Shown: in pieces, positions 13,460-20,129 of the stretch
How positions within the stretch are numbered: the first letter of the stretch is position 1
How the letters are laid out: each line of letters opens with the position of its first letter
IMG/VR virus record: IMGVR_UViG_3300033233_000192
Coordinates: 1 to 20,306 of that record
Source: a virus
Length of the DNA stretch: 20,306 nucleotides
Reading direction: 5' to 3' (one strand)
Notes under the pieces: model-generated
The model's database searches: none
What the model saw: only the letters and a program-made list of their open reading frames with translations
What the model was told of the DNA's origin: nothing
Made by a program: the position numbers and the translations under genes

Positions 13460-14475
13460 ACTCGTATCCCTGATATTTCAAAAAACACGTCCGCATCAAA
13501 ATTTGGCAGGTTACGCAGCATCTCGATGTCTTCATCTGTGGCACTTTTAAAAGATTCTTGAAAACTTTTCTTGTAATCCGATCCTATGGAAAAATATAAA
13601 AATCTTGGTTTTTTTGCGTTTTCCCAATCCGCTCTGTTACACGGCATATTAAATACACGTATAACATCGCTTTGCACCGTGTTAAATGAACCAGTTTCGT
13701 AGGCGCACGCATTCCATTGTCCTGAATTTCTGTCGCCGGAATTTCTGTCGCCGGAATTGACGTCGCCGGAATTGTTGTCGCCTGAATTTCTGTCGCCGGA
13801 ATTGTAGTCGCCGGAATTGTAGTCGCCGGAATTGTAGTCGCCGGAATTGTAGTCGCCGGAATTGTAGTCGCCGGAATTGTAGTCGCCGGAATTGTTGTCG
13901 CCGGAATTGTAGTCGCCGGAATTGTTGTCGCCGGAATTGTTGTCGCCTGAATTTCTGTTGCCGGAATTGCTGTAGCCGGAATTTCTGCCGCCGGAATTGC
14001 TGCCGCCGGAATTGCTGCCGCCGGAATTGTTGTCGCCGGAATTGCTGCCGCCGGAATTGTTGTTGCCGGAATTGTTTTTGCCGGAATTGTTGTTGCCGGA
14101 ATTGCTGCCGCCGGAATTGTTGTTGCCGGAATTGTTGTTGCCGGAATTGTTTTTGCCGGAATTGTTGCGCTGATCCAGGAGAGCAACAACCTCCTCATCG
14201 GTTAATACGCGTATTATTTTTAGACCGGCAGCGACGCCCTTATGCTCTGTAGGCTGCTCTAAAATTATAGTACCCAATGGCTCAACGACTGCGTAACGGT
14301 TGTCAGTGACGTCTTTCACAGGATAATATTGCAGCGTTAAAACCAAGTCTTTGCAAAAATGGAATCCTTTTTCACACAATATTGGATCGCCTTCGATCCA
14401 ATAAGTCTGACCCTCAACATACTGAAAACCACGACATTTAAGCTCCCGGTCGAATGCTTTGTAGTAATGTGCCAT
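13456..14475 (-). CDS. NSG pentapeptide-repeat protein
   Basis: A 339-residue protein in three parts. Residues 1-100 form an N-terminal domain with a pattern (YYKAFDRELKCRGFQYVEG, then CEKGFHFCKD, then NRYAVVEPLG) seen in some phage and bacterial proteins ahead of repeats. Residues 105-252 carry thirty uninterrupted pentads of the form N-S-G-x-x, with the variable pair shifting from KN/NN/GS to DN and DY (six DY in a row). Residues 253-339 form a C-terminal domain ending FFEISGIRV. Such N-S-G-rich pentads can form a right-handed beta-helix. At DNA level the repeat period is 15 bases (13720-14163). It starts after a GAGGA site, downstream of the 14786 gene. Role unknown; DNA mimicry or surface binding are possibilities. 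Confidence 0.9.
   Translation of the reverse strand: MAHYYKAFDRELKCRGFQYVEGQTYWIEGDPILCEKGFHFCKDLVLTLQYYPVKDVTDNRYAVVEPLGTIILEQPTEHKGVAAGLKIIRVLTDEEVVALLDQRNNSGKNNSGNNNSGNNNSGGSNSGNNNSGKNNSGNNNSGGSNSGDNNSGGSNSGGSNSGGRNSGYSNSGNRNSGDNNSGDNNSGDYNSGDNNSGDYNSGDYNSGDYNSGDYNSGDYNSGDYNSGDRNSGDNNSGDVNSGDRNSGDRNSGQWNACAYETGSFNTVQSDVIRVFNMPCNRADWENAKKPRFLYFSIGSDYKKSFQESFKSATDEDIEMLRNLPNFDADVFFEISGIRV
13720..14163. repeat. 15-bp coding repeat (30 NSG pentads)
   Basis: Thirty copies of a 15-base unit, built around CCGGAATTG on the plus strand, encode the NSG pentads. The DY stretch (around 13800-13880) is nearly identical at DNA level, which suggests recent slippage or recombination. Copy-number changes would keep the reading frame. 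Confidence 0.95.
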
Positions 14476-14534
14476 TATTCGTTGTCCTCGGAAATATTGT
14501 TTTGTTTAAACCGGTAGGCCGCAATATAATGCGC

Positions 14535-14786
14535 TCATGATTGCAGGCACCGACGTTCAGCGCGCACTAGTACCCGCATTTCGCGCTTGATGACGCTCAA
14601 CAGCGTGATCGGGTTGGCTATCAATGTTGGCCCGCGTGACGCCAGACCGTCACACACCTGATGACCGTCCAACGTGCGCACATAGATACCGATACATAGA
14701 TATGTGACTGTTTCGCGTTCACCGGTAATCAGGTTGTCTCTCTCCACTGTCACATACTGGCCGGTTTGCGTGTATTTTGTTTTCAT
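14535..14786 (-). CDS. Hypothetical protein, first gene behind the AATAGCC operators
   Basis: An 83-residue beta-rich protein (YTQTGQYVTVERDNL, then ETVTYLCIGIYVRTLDGHQV) with a basic C-terminus (VIKREMRVLVRAERRCLQS). An AGGAGTACATACC leader ending at the ATG carries the ribosome binding site and resembles the leaders of the genes at 15572 and 15776. Directly upstream is a promoter with two AATAGCCNGGCTATT palindromes, so this gene heads a transcript that includes the NSG, recT and ssb genes. No family is recognised. Confidence 0.65.
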   Translation of the reverse strand: MKTKYTQTGQYVTVERDNLITGERETVTYLCIGIYVRTLDGHQVCDGLASRGPTLIANPITLLSVIKREMRVLVRAERRCLQS

Positions 14787-14831
14787 GGTATGTACTCCTG
14801 GTTGCTGTGTTATTACTGCTCTGTGTTGTAA

Positions 14832-14873
14832 ACAATAGCCCGGCTATTACATTATGTCAATAGCCTGGCTATT
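14832..14873 (-). promoter_or_regulatory. Promoter with paired AATAGCCNGGCTATT operators
   Basis: Two 15-base palindromes, AATAGCCCGGCTATT (14834-14848) and AATAGCCTGGCTATT (14859-14873), are 25 bases apart centre to centre. On the minus strand a perfect -35 TTGACA (14855-14860), a 17-base spacer and a TATTGT -10 (14832-14837) lie between and across them. Repressor binding would block leftward transcription into 14786 and the genes beyond. Confidence 0.75.
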
Positions 14874-14891
14874 AAATATATATTTGTCAGA

Positions 14892-15083
14892 TCATGTTTT
14901 TCCCATTTTTTCTAATCGCTGTGCGATCAGCTCGTCCGCATACTTCCTGATCGCCGGACGATCAACATCAAACACATATACCGTTTGTGGCAGCAGACCT
15001 TGCTCAAATTTGTTGGCCCGGTATGTGGCCGTATTCTCCGCCAGCCGTTTAGCCCGAGCCGTTTTAGATTCTTTTTTAACCAT
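14892..15083 (-). CDS. Small basic protein, regulator candidate
   Basis: A 63-residue protein read from the ATG at 15083, which has a GAGGGG site; an upstream in-frame part to 15200 overlaps the membrane gene and is unlikely. It is basic and helical, with a strand-like VYVFDVDRP followed by AIRKYADELIAQRLEKMGKT, a shape compatible with a ribbon-helix-helix DNA-binding protein. It ends just upstream of the AATAGCC operators and could be their repressor, though only position suggests this. Confidence 0.55.
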   Translation of the reverse strand: MVKKESKTARAKRLAENTATYRANKFEQGLLPQTVYVFDVDRPAIRKYADELIAQRLEKMGKT

Positions 15084-15273
15084 GGCGGGCCCCTCGCTCG
15101 TGCCGAGCAGCCTGTCTAACGATGATGTCCCCGAGGTTGTCGGTCGACCGGCGCTTATAGCTGGCCATCCCCAGATCGCGGCGTTGCTGATACCGCACAT
15201 ACAGCCTGATTACGATTACCTCAATGGCCAAAAACACCAGGAGGCCCAGGATTACGATGGTTGTGTTGCTCAT
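15076..15273 (-). CDS. Small one-span membrane protein
   Basis: A 65-residue protein with an N-terminal membrane segment (TTIVILGLLVFLAIEVIVIRLYV) and a basic, helical tail (RYQQRRDLGMASYKRR, then VRQAARHERG). The ATG at 15273 overlaps the stop of the gene before it (ATGA), and its end overlaps the start of the next gene by 8 bases. Function is unknown. Confidence 0.6.
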   Translation of the reverse strand: MSNTTIVILGLLVFLAIEVIVIRLYVRYQQRRDLGMASYKRRSTDNLGDIIVRQAARHERGARHG

Positions 15274-15572
15274 GATTGCACCTCAATCAAGGCATGAGCA
15301 AAATTAATGATATTGGCCCATCCACCATCATAATCGGCAAAATCCCCAACGTTAGCATCAATGTAGATCGAGTAACCACCGTTGCGTACCTCGTCCCACG
15401 TGGGAGCTAGCGCGGCTGCATCAGCATCGTTACCATCCCAATCTAGGGGGGACTGGCCGCGATCAATCTGGTTGTAATCACTGGCCGCTTGCGCCATATC
15501 ATCGTAGCGGTGCGCATAACCGGCGGTTTGCAGGGTTAAGCCGCCGCCGTTATCAAATATTAATGTAATCAT
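15270..15572 (-). CDS. Acidic hypothetical protein
   Basis: A 100-residue acidic protein, rich in Asp, Gly and Tyr, with a beta start (MITLIFDNGGGLTLQTAG) and a stretch MAQAASDYNQIDRGQ. A strong AGGAGTAAATAAC leader precedes the ATG, almost identical to that of the gene at 15776. It is the second gene of the leftward early operon, just after the operator region. Acidity could suit nucleic-acid mimicry, which is only a guess. Confidence 0.65.
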   Translation of the reverse strand: MITLIFDNGGGLTLQTAGYAHRYDDMAQAASDYNQIDRGQSPLDWDGNDADAAALAPTWDEVRNGGYSIYIDANVGDFADYDGGWANIINFAHALIEVQS

Positions 15573-15605
15573 GTTATTTACTCCTGGTTTTGATGGTTGT
15601 GTTGC

Positions 15606-15776
15606 TTATAATGTCCCCGCCTTGAAACGCGCGAGCTGGGAATCTATCTCGGTCACGAATATCTTGCCGCTCCATTGTTTACGGGCCTGCCGACGCGCAG
15701 CCGTAGCACTGGTGGCCACGACAACCATTAAATGAGCGCCTTGACGGTTAGTGATGCTGTATCGTGATTTGATCAT
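15606..15776 (-). CDS. Small basic protein, first leftward early gene
   Basis: A 56-residue ORF with an ATG at 15776 behind an AGGAG site in a leader (AGGAGTAAATAACATG) shared with the next gene. It has a beta start (SRYSITNRQGAHLMVVVATS), a basic helix (AARRQARKQWSG) and an Ile/Val strand (KIFVTEID). It is the first gene under the leftward promoter controlled by the ATAACATGTTAT sites. No family is recognised. Confidence 0.6.
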   Translation of the reverse strand: MIKSRYSITNRQGAHLMVVVATSATAARRQARKQWSGKIFVTEIDSQLARFKAGTL

Positions 15777-15815
15777 GTTATTTACTCCTGGTTGGTTTGT
15801 TTGGTGTATGTATCT

Positions 15816-15843
15816 ATTATAGACCTATAACATGTTATAGCAA
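15816..15843 (-). promoter_or_regulatory. Leftward early promoter overlapped by operator O1
   Basis: On the minus strand, TTGCTA (15838-15843), a 16-base spacer and a perfect TATAAT -10 (15816-15821) form a promoter about 40 bases before the ATG at 15776. Operator O1 lies in its spacer, so a repressor bound there would shut the leftward operon. Confidence 0.65.
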
Positions 15844-15915
15844 GCAAAATAACATGTTATTTCAAACTTGCCGACAAACGGTAGGTTTTAACGAATTTGC
15901 CCTATAACATGTTAT
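15825..15915. promoter_or_regulatory. Three ATAACATGTTAT operators
   Basis: The 12-base palindrome ATAACATGTTAT occurs three times, at 15827-15838 (O1), 15849-15860 (O2) and 15904-15915 (O3). O1 extends to a perfect 16-base palindrome CTATAACATGTTATAG and O2 to AAATAACATGTTATTT. O1 and O2 centres are 22 bases apart, O2 and O3 55 bases. They lie between divergent early operons, as lambda oL/oR sites do, and are likely bound by a CI/Cro-type regulator. Confidence 0.85.
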
Positions 15916-16020
15916 TTTTCGGCTGATACCAACGCCAGGGGCCAGCACAGATAACGCCCTACAGCGTGCCCTGCGAAGCCACTTTTTTTTGACGACAAAT
16001 ATGTATCAGTGGCACGCCTA

Positions 16021-16051
16021 TTGATTTACGAAATAGCTGTGCTAGTATTAT
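16021..16051 (+). promoter_or_regulatory. Probable promoter for Cro-like gene (possibly leaderless)
   Basis: TTGATT (16021-16026) with TAGTAT (16043-16048, 16-base spacer) or TATTAT (16046-16051) stands immediately before the ATG at 16055. Either -10 would put the transcript start at or within a few bases of the ATG, and no Shine-Dalgarno is visible, so the mRNA may be leaderless. Confidence 0.4.
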
Positions 16052-16054
16052 CAA

Positions 16055-16312
16055 ATGACACTAAATGACTACCTGAAATCACAAAATTTGACCCAAAAAG
16101 CATTTGCCGCCGTACTAAACGCCGACTCTGCCGCCCATGGGATCAATAAAACCGCAACACAAGGAGCCATTTGGCAATGGCTGCAATCAAAAATCCCCGC
16201 CGAGCGACTACCACAGCTTGAGCGTATCTCTGGTGGGAAATTAAAAGCCGAATTTTTGCGGCCTGATTTGTTTCCCATTTTACCAATAGAGCAATTAACA
16301 CCTAAAAAATAG
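16055..16312 (+). CDS. Cro/YdaS-like HTH regulator
   Basis: An 85-residue protein with a Cro/YdaS-type helix-turn-helix: MTLNDYLKSQNLTQKAFAAVL, a longer than usual turn, then ATQGAIWQWLQSKIPAERLPQLERISGGKLKAEFLRPDLFPI. The closing 'ip.eRl.qle.isgGkl..e.LRPDlF' is characteristic of YdaS/Cro-like phage regulators. It is the first rightward gene beyond the three operators and probably acts on them. No Shine-Dalgarno is evident, so translation may be leaderless. It might instead be the main lysogeny repressor, since no CI-type protein is seen elsewhere in the window. Confidence 0.85.
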   Translation: MTLNDYLKSQNLTQKAFAAVLNADSAAHGINKTATQGAIWQWLQSKIPAERLPQLERISGGKLKAEFLRPDLFPILPIEQLTPKK

Positions 16313-16339
16313 GCATTTTCACGTTTTAAAGGAGACCGC

Positions 16340-16540
16340 ATGAGCAACACCACCATACGTCGCATGGATAATTCTGACTTTCATAACGAGGAAGAAATAG
16401 AGCGGCATTATCAGATTGTCGAGGATGAAGCTCGCACATTACATGATCGACGCTTGGCGCTGAAAACGATCAGTGAGTTGGTGAAGCGGAGATCTGTGTG
16501 TGTGGTTTGTAAGATGGAACAAGAGATGGGATTACGCTGA
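16340..16540 (+). CDS. Small hypothetical protein with CxxC
   Basis: A 66-residue protein after an AAAGGAG site. It is acidic and helical in the first half (NEEEIERHYQIVEDEARTL), then basic (LVKRRSVCVVCKMEQEMGLR) with one CVVC motif. Its stop overlaps the ATG of the replication gene (TGATG), so it is co-translated with it. It could be a small regulator or a replication accessory; nothing specific is recognised. Confidence 0.65.
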   Translation: MSNTTIRRMDNSDFHNEEEIERHYQIVEDEARTLHDRRLALKTISELVKRRSVCVVCKMEQEMGLR

Positions 16541-17322
16541 TGTACGGGAAAATATTCGATTCGATTTATGACGGAACCCTCGCTGAAGACTGGAGGGCAC
16601 TGATCACCTTTCAGCAGATGATCGTTTTATGTGATGCCGATGGAATGATTGATATGACCCCGCACGCCATATCTCGCCGAACTGGAATACCTATCGAACA
16701 CATTGAGGCCGGTATAAAAATTTTAGAAAATCCAGACCCATACAGCAGAACCGATGCCGATGAGGGGCGGAGAATCATGCGTATTGATTCACATAGGCCG
16801 TGGGGGTGGCATATCGTAAACCATACTAAATACAAGAACTTGCAGGATTCCGACATGATTAGAGCGCAGACCAGGGAGCGTGTTAGGAGACATAGGGAAG
16901 CGAACAAAAACGATGTAACGGACGGTAACGAATGTAACGGTGATGTAACGGACGGTAACGCAAAGAAACGGCATACAGATACAGATACAGATACAGATAC
17001 AGATACAGATACAGATACAAACACAGAAGAAAAGATCAAGATCAAACCCATACGGGAGAAACCCGAAAAAACAAACCCACAAGAAAACACACATTTGCCG
17101 GATTGGGTTGACATGGCGGCATGGAGTGATTTTGTCACGTACCGGAAAGAACTGAAAAAGCCGCTCAAGAACATGGGCGTTACCCGGTGTCTGTCATTGC
17201 TGGAAAAATATAAACCTCAGCAGCGGGAAATTATCGACCGAAGCATCCAGGCCGGATGGACAGGTTTGTTTGAACCAAAACAAAAACAAAAAGTCGTTGA
17301 TCAATTCGCAGGTTGCATATGA
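16540..17322 (+). CDS. Phage replication initiator (O-like, wHTH)
   Basis: A 260-residue protein. Residues ~1-105 form a winged-helix-type domain (MYGKIFDSIYDGTL, then ITFQQMIVLCDADGMIDMTPHAISRRTGIPIEHIEAGIKILE, then WGWHIVNHTKYKN) of the kind seen in phage replication initiators. A linker with seven Thr-Asp pairs (HTDTDTDT...) follows, then a C-terminal helical part (WSDFVTYRKELKKPL, CLSLLEKY, IDRSIQAGWTGLFE) that may load the helicase. The layout resembles lambda O, which also holds its origin within the gene. It overlaps the primase-helicase gene as ATGA. Confidence 0.85.
   Translation: MYGKIFDSIYDGTLAEDWRALITFQQMIVLCDADGMIDMTPHAISRRTGIPIEHIEAGIKILENPDPYSRTDADEGRRIMRIDSHRPWGWHIVNHTKYKNLQDSDMIRAQTRERVRRHREANKNDVTDGNECNGDVTDGNAKKRHTDTDTDTDTDTDTDTNTEEKIKIKPIREKPEKTNPQENTHLPDWVDMAAWSDFVTYRKELKKPLKNMGVTRCLSLLEKYKPQQREIIDRSIQAGWTGLFEPKQKQKVVDQFAGCI
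16913..17095 (+). other. Candidate replication origin inside the initiator gene
   Basis: Five GTAACG hexamers start at 16915, 16925, 16934, 16945 and 16955, that is 10, 9, 11 and 10 bases apart, close to one helical turn each. The outer pairs form two copies of GATGTAACGGACGGTAACG (16912-16930 and 16942-16960). They are followed by seven ACAGAT hexamers (16975-17016) and a long A-rich stretch to about 17095. This order of iterons, then an easily melted region, inside an initiator gene is like lambda ori. The call is inferred from layout. Confidence 0.55.
16975..17016 (+). repeat. Hexanucleotide repeat ACAGAT x7
   Basis: Seven exact ACAGAT copies code for the Thr-Asp linker of the replication initiator. 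Copy-number changes keep the frame and would change only linker length. Confidence 0.95.
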
Positions 17323-19229
17323 CCCCGAAAGAAATTAATTATCTGCTGACGAAAGACGTGGAGGATATTTGCCACGAGTTATTGCCGAACGGAAAACGTG
17401 AAAGCGGAAACTGGTGTACTGGATCAATCCACGGTGAAGAAGGTCACAGTTTCAAAGTTTGCCTGAGTGGTGATCGTGCGGGGGTGTGGAAGGATTTTAA
17501 TTCCGACCAAAAAGGCGGAGACTTGCTTGACCTGTATTCAAAAATAAAAAATGTCAAAATTGTTGACGCGATTAAGTGGGCTAAGTCACGGCTTGGCATC
17601 AACGACGTTACATTCACGTCATCATCACGCACATACGTGAAACCGGAAAAGCCAGAATGTCATACACCAAAATCGAATGTGTTGACGTGGTTGATTGAGC
17701 AAAGAAAATTATCGTTCGACGTGATCAAACAATACAAAATCGCAGAGCATGCCGATGATGTTATTTTCCCCTCGCAACGTGACGGTGTTTTAATCCGCTG
17801 GAAATCGCGCAATATCTACGACAAACACAAATGCCAAACGTCGAAAGACTCGGAGCCTTGCTTGTTTGGCTGGCAAGCGATCCCGGCGAATGATCGCAGT
17901 ATCGTAATTTGCGAAGGAGAGATTGATGCGATGACGTGGGCACAGTTGGGATATCCGGCGCTGAGCGTTCCAAACGGTGCAGCAGGGTTAACGTGGATTG
18001 AGGCCGACTATGACATGCTGGAGCGGTTTGACATCGTATACCTGAGCATGGATATGGACGAGGCCGGACAGAAAGTGATCCCGCAAATTATCGAACGTTT
18101 GGGAAGGGAGCGTGTTCGCGTTGTCAGCTTACCCAAGCCGTGGAAAGACATTAACGAAATTTTGCAAACAGGAATTATTGTCCCCGCATGGCAATACATC
18201 GCCGAAGCAAAGACGCTCGATCCCGCAGAGCTGAAGCCGTCAAGTTTTTACGCGGACAAGGTGTTTGATATTTTCACCGGCAAAAACAAAGACGAAGTTG
18301 GCTACTTCACGCCGTGGACAAAAGTCAAAAACCGGTTTCGCTTTCGGCCCGGCGAAGTAACGATTTTGGCGGGTGAAAATTTTCACGGAAAATCCGAGGG
18401 TGTTGGACACATCAGCGTTGACGTTATGAACCAGGGTGGCAGAGTATGTGCCGCTTCTCTTGAATCAAAGCCAGAGCGCTGGATAGCGAACATAACCAGG
18501 CAGGCTTCTGCGTTGGCAAAAAACGAGATCACAGAAAACTATTTGCACGAAGTGATCGCGTGGTTCAACGATAAACTTTGGGTGTTCGATGTGGTTGGCA
18601 CAACCAAAGCCAGTAAAATAATCGAGGTGTTCAGGTATGCCGCACGTCGCTACGCAATAAATTTTTTCGTCATCGACAACCTAGCCAAGTGCGGATTCGC
18701 GGAAGACGACTACAACAAACAAAAAGATTTCATTGACGAGCTGACTGATTTTTCAAAACAACACAACTGCCATGTCGTGCTGGTGCATCACCTTAACAAA
18801 AGCCAGGATGAGACAACAGCCAGAAACAAAAGCGCCATAAAAGGCACGGGCGCGCTGACAGACATGGCCGACAACGTCGTGATCTGGTGGCGTAATCGAC
18901 CCAAGGAAAAACAAATCGAAGATCACAAAATCGCCGGGGAAGAAGTGCCCGATGAAATTTTAAAAAAACCTGATGCGATTGCTATCGTTGAAAAGCAACG
19001 TAATGGCGAGGGCTCGCCACCAAAAGTCATGCTGTGGTTTGATTCTGCAACACATCAATTCGTGGAGTACAAAAATGCAAAACCAAAATCCTACGTCAGA
19101 CACCTGGGCGGCGATTCCCAAGAGCGAGCTACTGGAACACATCCAGAAGACCGATCCGATCCTGCATCAGTTCATCCAGGATTTACGGATGACCTTCGGC
19201 CCGTTAGCGACAAGACCGAAGCGTTTTGA
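17319..19229 (+). CDS. Primase-helicase (TOPRIM plus DnaB/T7 gp4-like)
   Basis: A 636-residue bifunctional replication protein starting at the ATG 17319 that overlaps the previous stop. Residues ~1-95 form a primase-type N-terminal domain (HGEEGHSFKV, then GVWKDFNSDQKGGDLLDL) without a full CHC2 zinc ribbon. A TOPRIM domain follows (IVICEGEIDAM at about 195-205, then YLSMDMDEAG at about 241-250). The helicase domain has Walker A GENFHGKS (352-359), Walker B FFVIDN (449-454) and VVLVHHLNK (about 487-495). The enzyme would unwind DNA 5' to 3' and make primers for phage replication. The last ~55 residues overlap another gene and look less conserved. Confidence 0.93.
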   Translation: MTPKEINYLLTKDVEDICHELLPNGKRESGNWCTGSIHGEEGHSFKVCLSGDRAGVWKDFNSDQKGGDLLDLYSKIKNVKIVDAIKWAKSRLGINDVTFTSSSRTYVKPEKPECHTPKSNVLTWLIEQRKLSFDVIKQYKIAEHADDVIFPSQRDGVLIRWKSRNIYDKHKCQTSKDSEPCLFGWQAIPANDRSIVICEGEIDAMTWAQLGYPALSVPNGAAGLTWIEADYDMLERFDIVYLSMDMDEAGQKVIPQIIERLGRERVRVVSLPKPWKDINEILQTGIIVPAWQYIAEAKTLDPAELKPSSFYADKVFDIFTGKNKDEVGYFTPWTKVKNRFRFRPGEVTILAGENFHGKSEGVGHISVDVMNQGGRVCAASLESKPERWIANITRQASALAKNEITENYLHEVIAWFNDKLWVFDVVGTTKASKIIEVFRYAARRYAINFFVIDNLAKCGFAEDDYNKQKDFIDELTDFSKQHNCHVVLVHHLNKSQDETTARNKSAIKGTGALTDMADNVVIWWRNRPKEKQIEDHKIAGEEVPDEILKKPDAIAIVEKQRNGEGSPPKVMLWFDSATHQFVEYKNAKPKSYVRHLGGDSQERATGTHPEDRSDPASVHPGFTDDLRPVSDKTEAF

Positions 19230-19254
19230 AAATAAAAAAGGCGAATCAAAGTGA
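19075..19254 (+). CDS. Overlapping small gene inside the helicase 3' end
   Basis: A 59-residue ORF in a different frame from the helicase, overlapping it by 155 bases. It has a GTGGAG site 8 bases before the ATG at 19075, and its TGA overlaps the GTG start of the next gene (GTGA). Both points favour translation. The protein is helical (AAIPKSELLEHIQKTDPILHQFIQDLRMTFGPL) with a basic tail. No family is recognised. The frame opens further upstream without a site. Confidence 0.55.
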   Translation: MQNQNPTSDTWAAIPKSELLEHIQKTDPILHQFIQDLRMTFGPLATRPKRFENKKGESK

Positions 19255-19583
19255 GTTCACTGAAAAATGAAATAATCGCAAACCTAAGTCAGGGCGCGAA
19301 AACGATTGAGCAGTTGACTCGGTTAAGCAAACTGACTCGGCATGAGCACCGCGTCGGCTTGGCAATTAGGGAGCTGGTGGATTCCGGCGTGGTGCAAGAA
19401 CCTTCATGGGAGCCGCATGCCCCCAGAAATTTAATCCACAAATACTTTTTGTCACCGGAAATAAAAAACCCCCAGACTGTTTCCAATCCGGGGGCCAGGA
19501 GCAACACAACAAGGAGCCATGAAAGCATAGCGAAAACAGAAACCAATAGCAAGATTATTAATCACACACAGCCAGGAGTATGA
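19251..19583 (+). CDS. Winged-helix DNA-binding protein
   Basis: A 110-residue protein starting with GTG at 19251, coupled to the gene before it. Residues ~4-70 look like a winged helix: LKNEIIANLSQGAKTIEQLTRLSKLTRHEHRVGLAIRELVDSGVVQEP, then a wing and HKYFLSPEI. The C-terminal ~40 residues are low-complexity (Asn, Ser, Thr). A regulatory or replication-accessory role is inferred from the fold and location. The sequence at 19463-19494 also forms a terminator-like hairpin on the opposite strand. Confidence 0.65.
   Translation: MSSLKNEIIANLSQGAKTIEQLTRLSKLTRHEHRVGLAIRELVDSGVVQEPSWEPHAPRNLIHKYFLSPEIKNPQTVSNPGARSNTTRSHESIAKTETNSKIINHTQPGV
19463..19494 (-). terminator. Terminator-like hairpin on the minus strand
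   Basis: Read on the minus strand, CCCCC (19490-19494), a partly paired loop and GGGGG (19469-19473) are followed by six T (19463-19468), a rho-independent terminator form with a short, imperfect stem. It lies inside a plus-strand gene. It could stop antisense transcription entering the replication genes. Confidence 0.3.
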
Positions 19584-19586
19584 AAC

Positions 19587-20129
19587 ATGAAAAAGTTACA
19601 ATTTGAACCCACTGAGGCATTCGTAAAAAACATCAATCTGCGGCGTGAAAAGCACGGCGAAGAAAACAAAATTGCTGTTGACATCAATGTCCGCGCAATT
19701 GTGCGGCCAGCTATTTTAGATTCGTTGGTGTACGGGCTGGATAAATCATTCGAGTCAATCCTGTTTTCTGGAAGTGAACAGCAAAAAACATCCGGCCTCA
19801 ATACAATCAATTTCGACACCCAGTTTTCCAGCTATATCGTCAGTTTTAATTACTCAATGCTGGACGATGGCGAGGCGTTGCGTTTTACAAATGTGAAAAT
19901 CGGTAAATTCAGCGCGACACCACAAAACGGCGGACTGGTTGAATTGTGTTTTCAGATACAACTCAACCCCGCCAGTGACGAACTGGAATGGCTAGTTGAC
20001 GGCTATGAGCACCAGATTTGGATGGTCGAATGTATCGGGCCTATGCAGCAAGATTTACTGGACGACAACCCGGCTATCGACATGAGCATGGGCGATGATG
20101 ACAGCCAAGAAGACGACGAGGCGGCATGA
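19587..20129 (+). CDS. Hypothetical protein with acidic tail
   Basis: A 180-residue protein, beta-rich through residue ~150 (KKLQFEPTEAFVKNINLR, then INFDTQFSSYIVSFNYSML, then VELCFQIQLNP), ending in a strongly acidic tail (DDDSQEDDEAA). Acidic tails are typical of ssDNA-binding and some DNA-mimic proteins, but an SSB is already encoded and no OB motif is recognisable. A GGAG site precedes the gene. The ATGA overlap with the methyltransferase gene suggests co-translation. Function is unknown. Confidence 0.7.
   Translation: MKKLQFEPTEAFVKNINLRREKHGEENKIAVDINVRAIVRPAILDSLVYGLDKSFESILFSGSEQQKTSGLNTINFDTQFSSYIVSFNYSMLDDGEALRFTNVKIGKFSATPQNGGLVELCFQIQLNPASDELEWLVDGYEHQIWMVECIGPMQQDLLDDNPAIDMSMGDDDSQEDDEAA

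Noticed and set aside
13584-14198. Long minus-strand frame of repeated TIPA/AIPA units
   Set aside because: It is a frame-shifted shadow of the NSG repeat gene produced by the 15-base period, without its own start context.
15983-15990. Rho-independent terminator at a T8 tract
   Set aside because: The bases before it form no stem longer than about 3 pairs.
16611-17174. Minus-strand frame with Val-Ser repeats opposite the replication gene
   Set aside because: It is the antisense image of the ACAGAT repeat and lacks a ribosome site.
19516-19530. Minimal ORF MKA with a good ribosome site inside the wHTH gene
   Set aside because: Three codons only; may be chance within a coding region.
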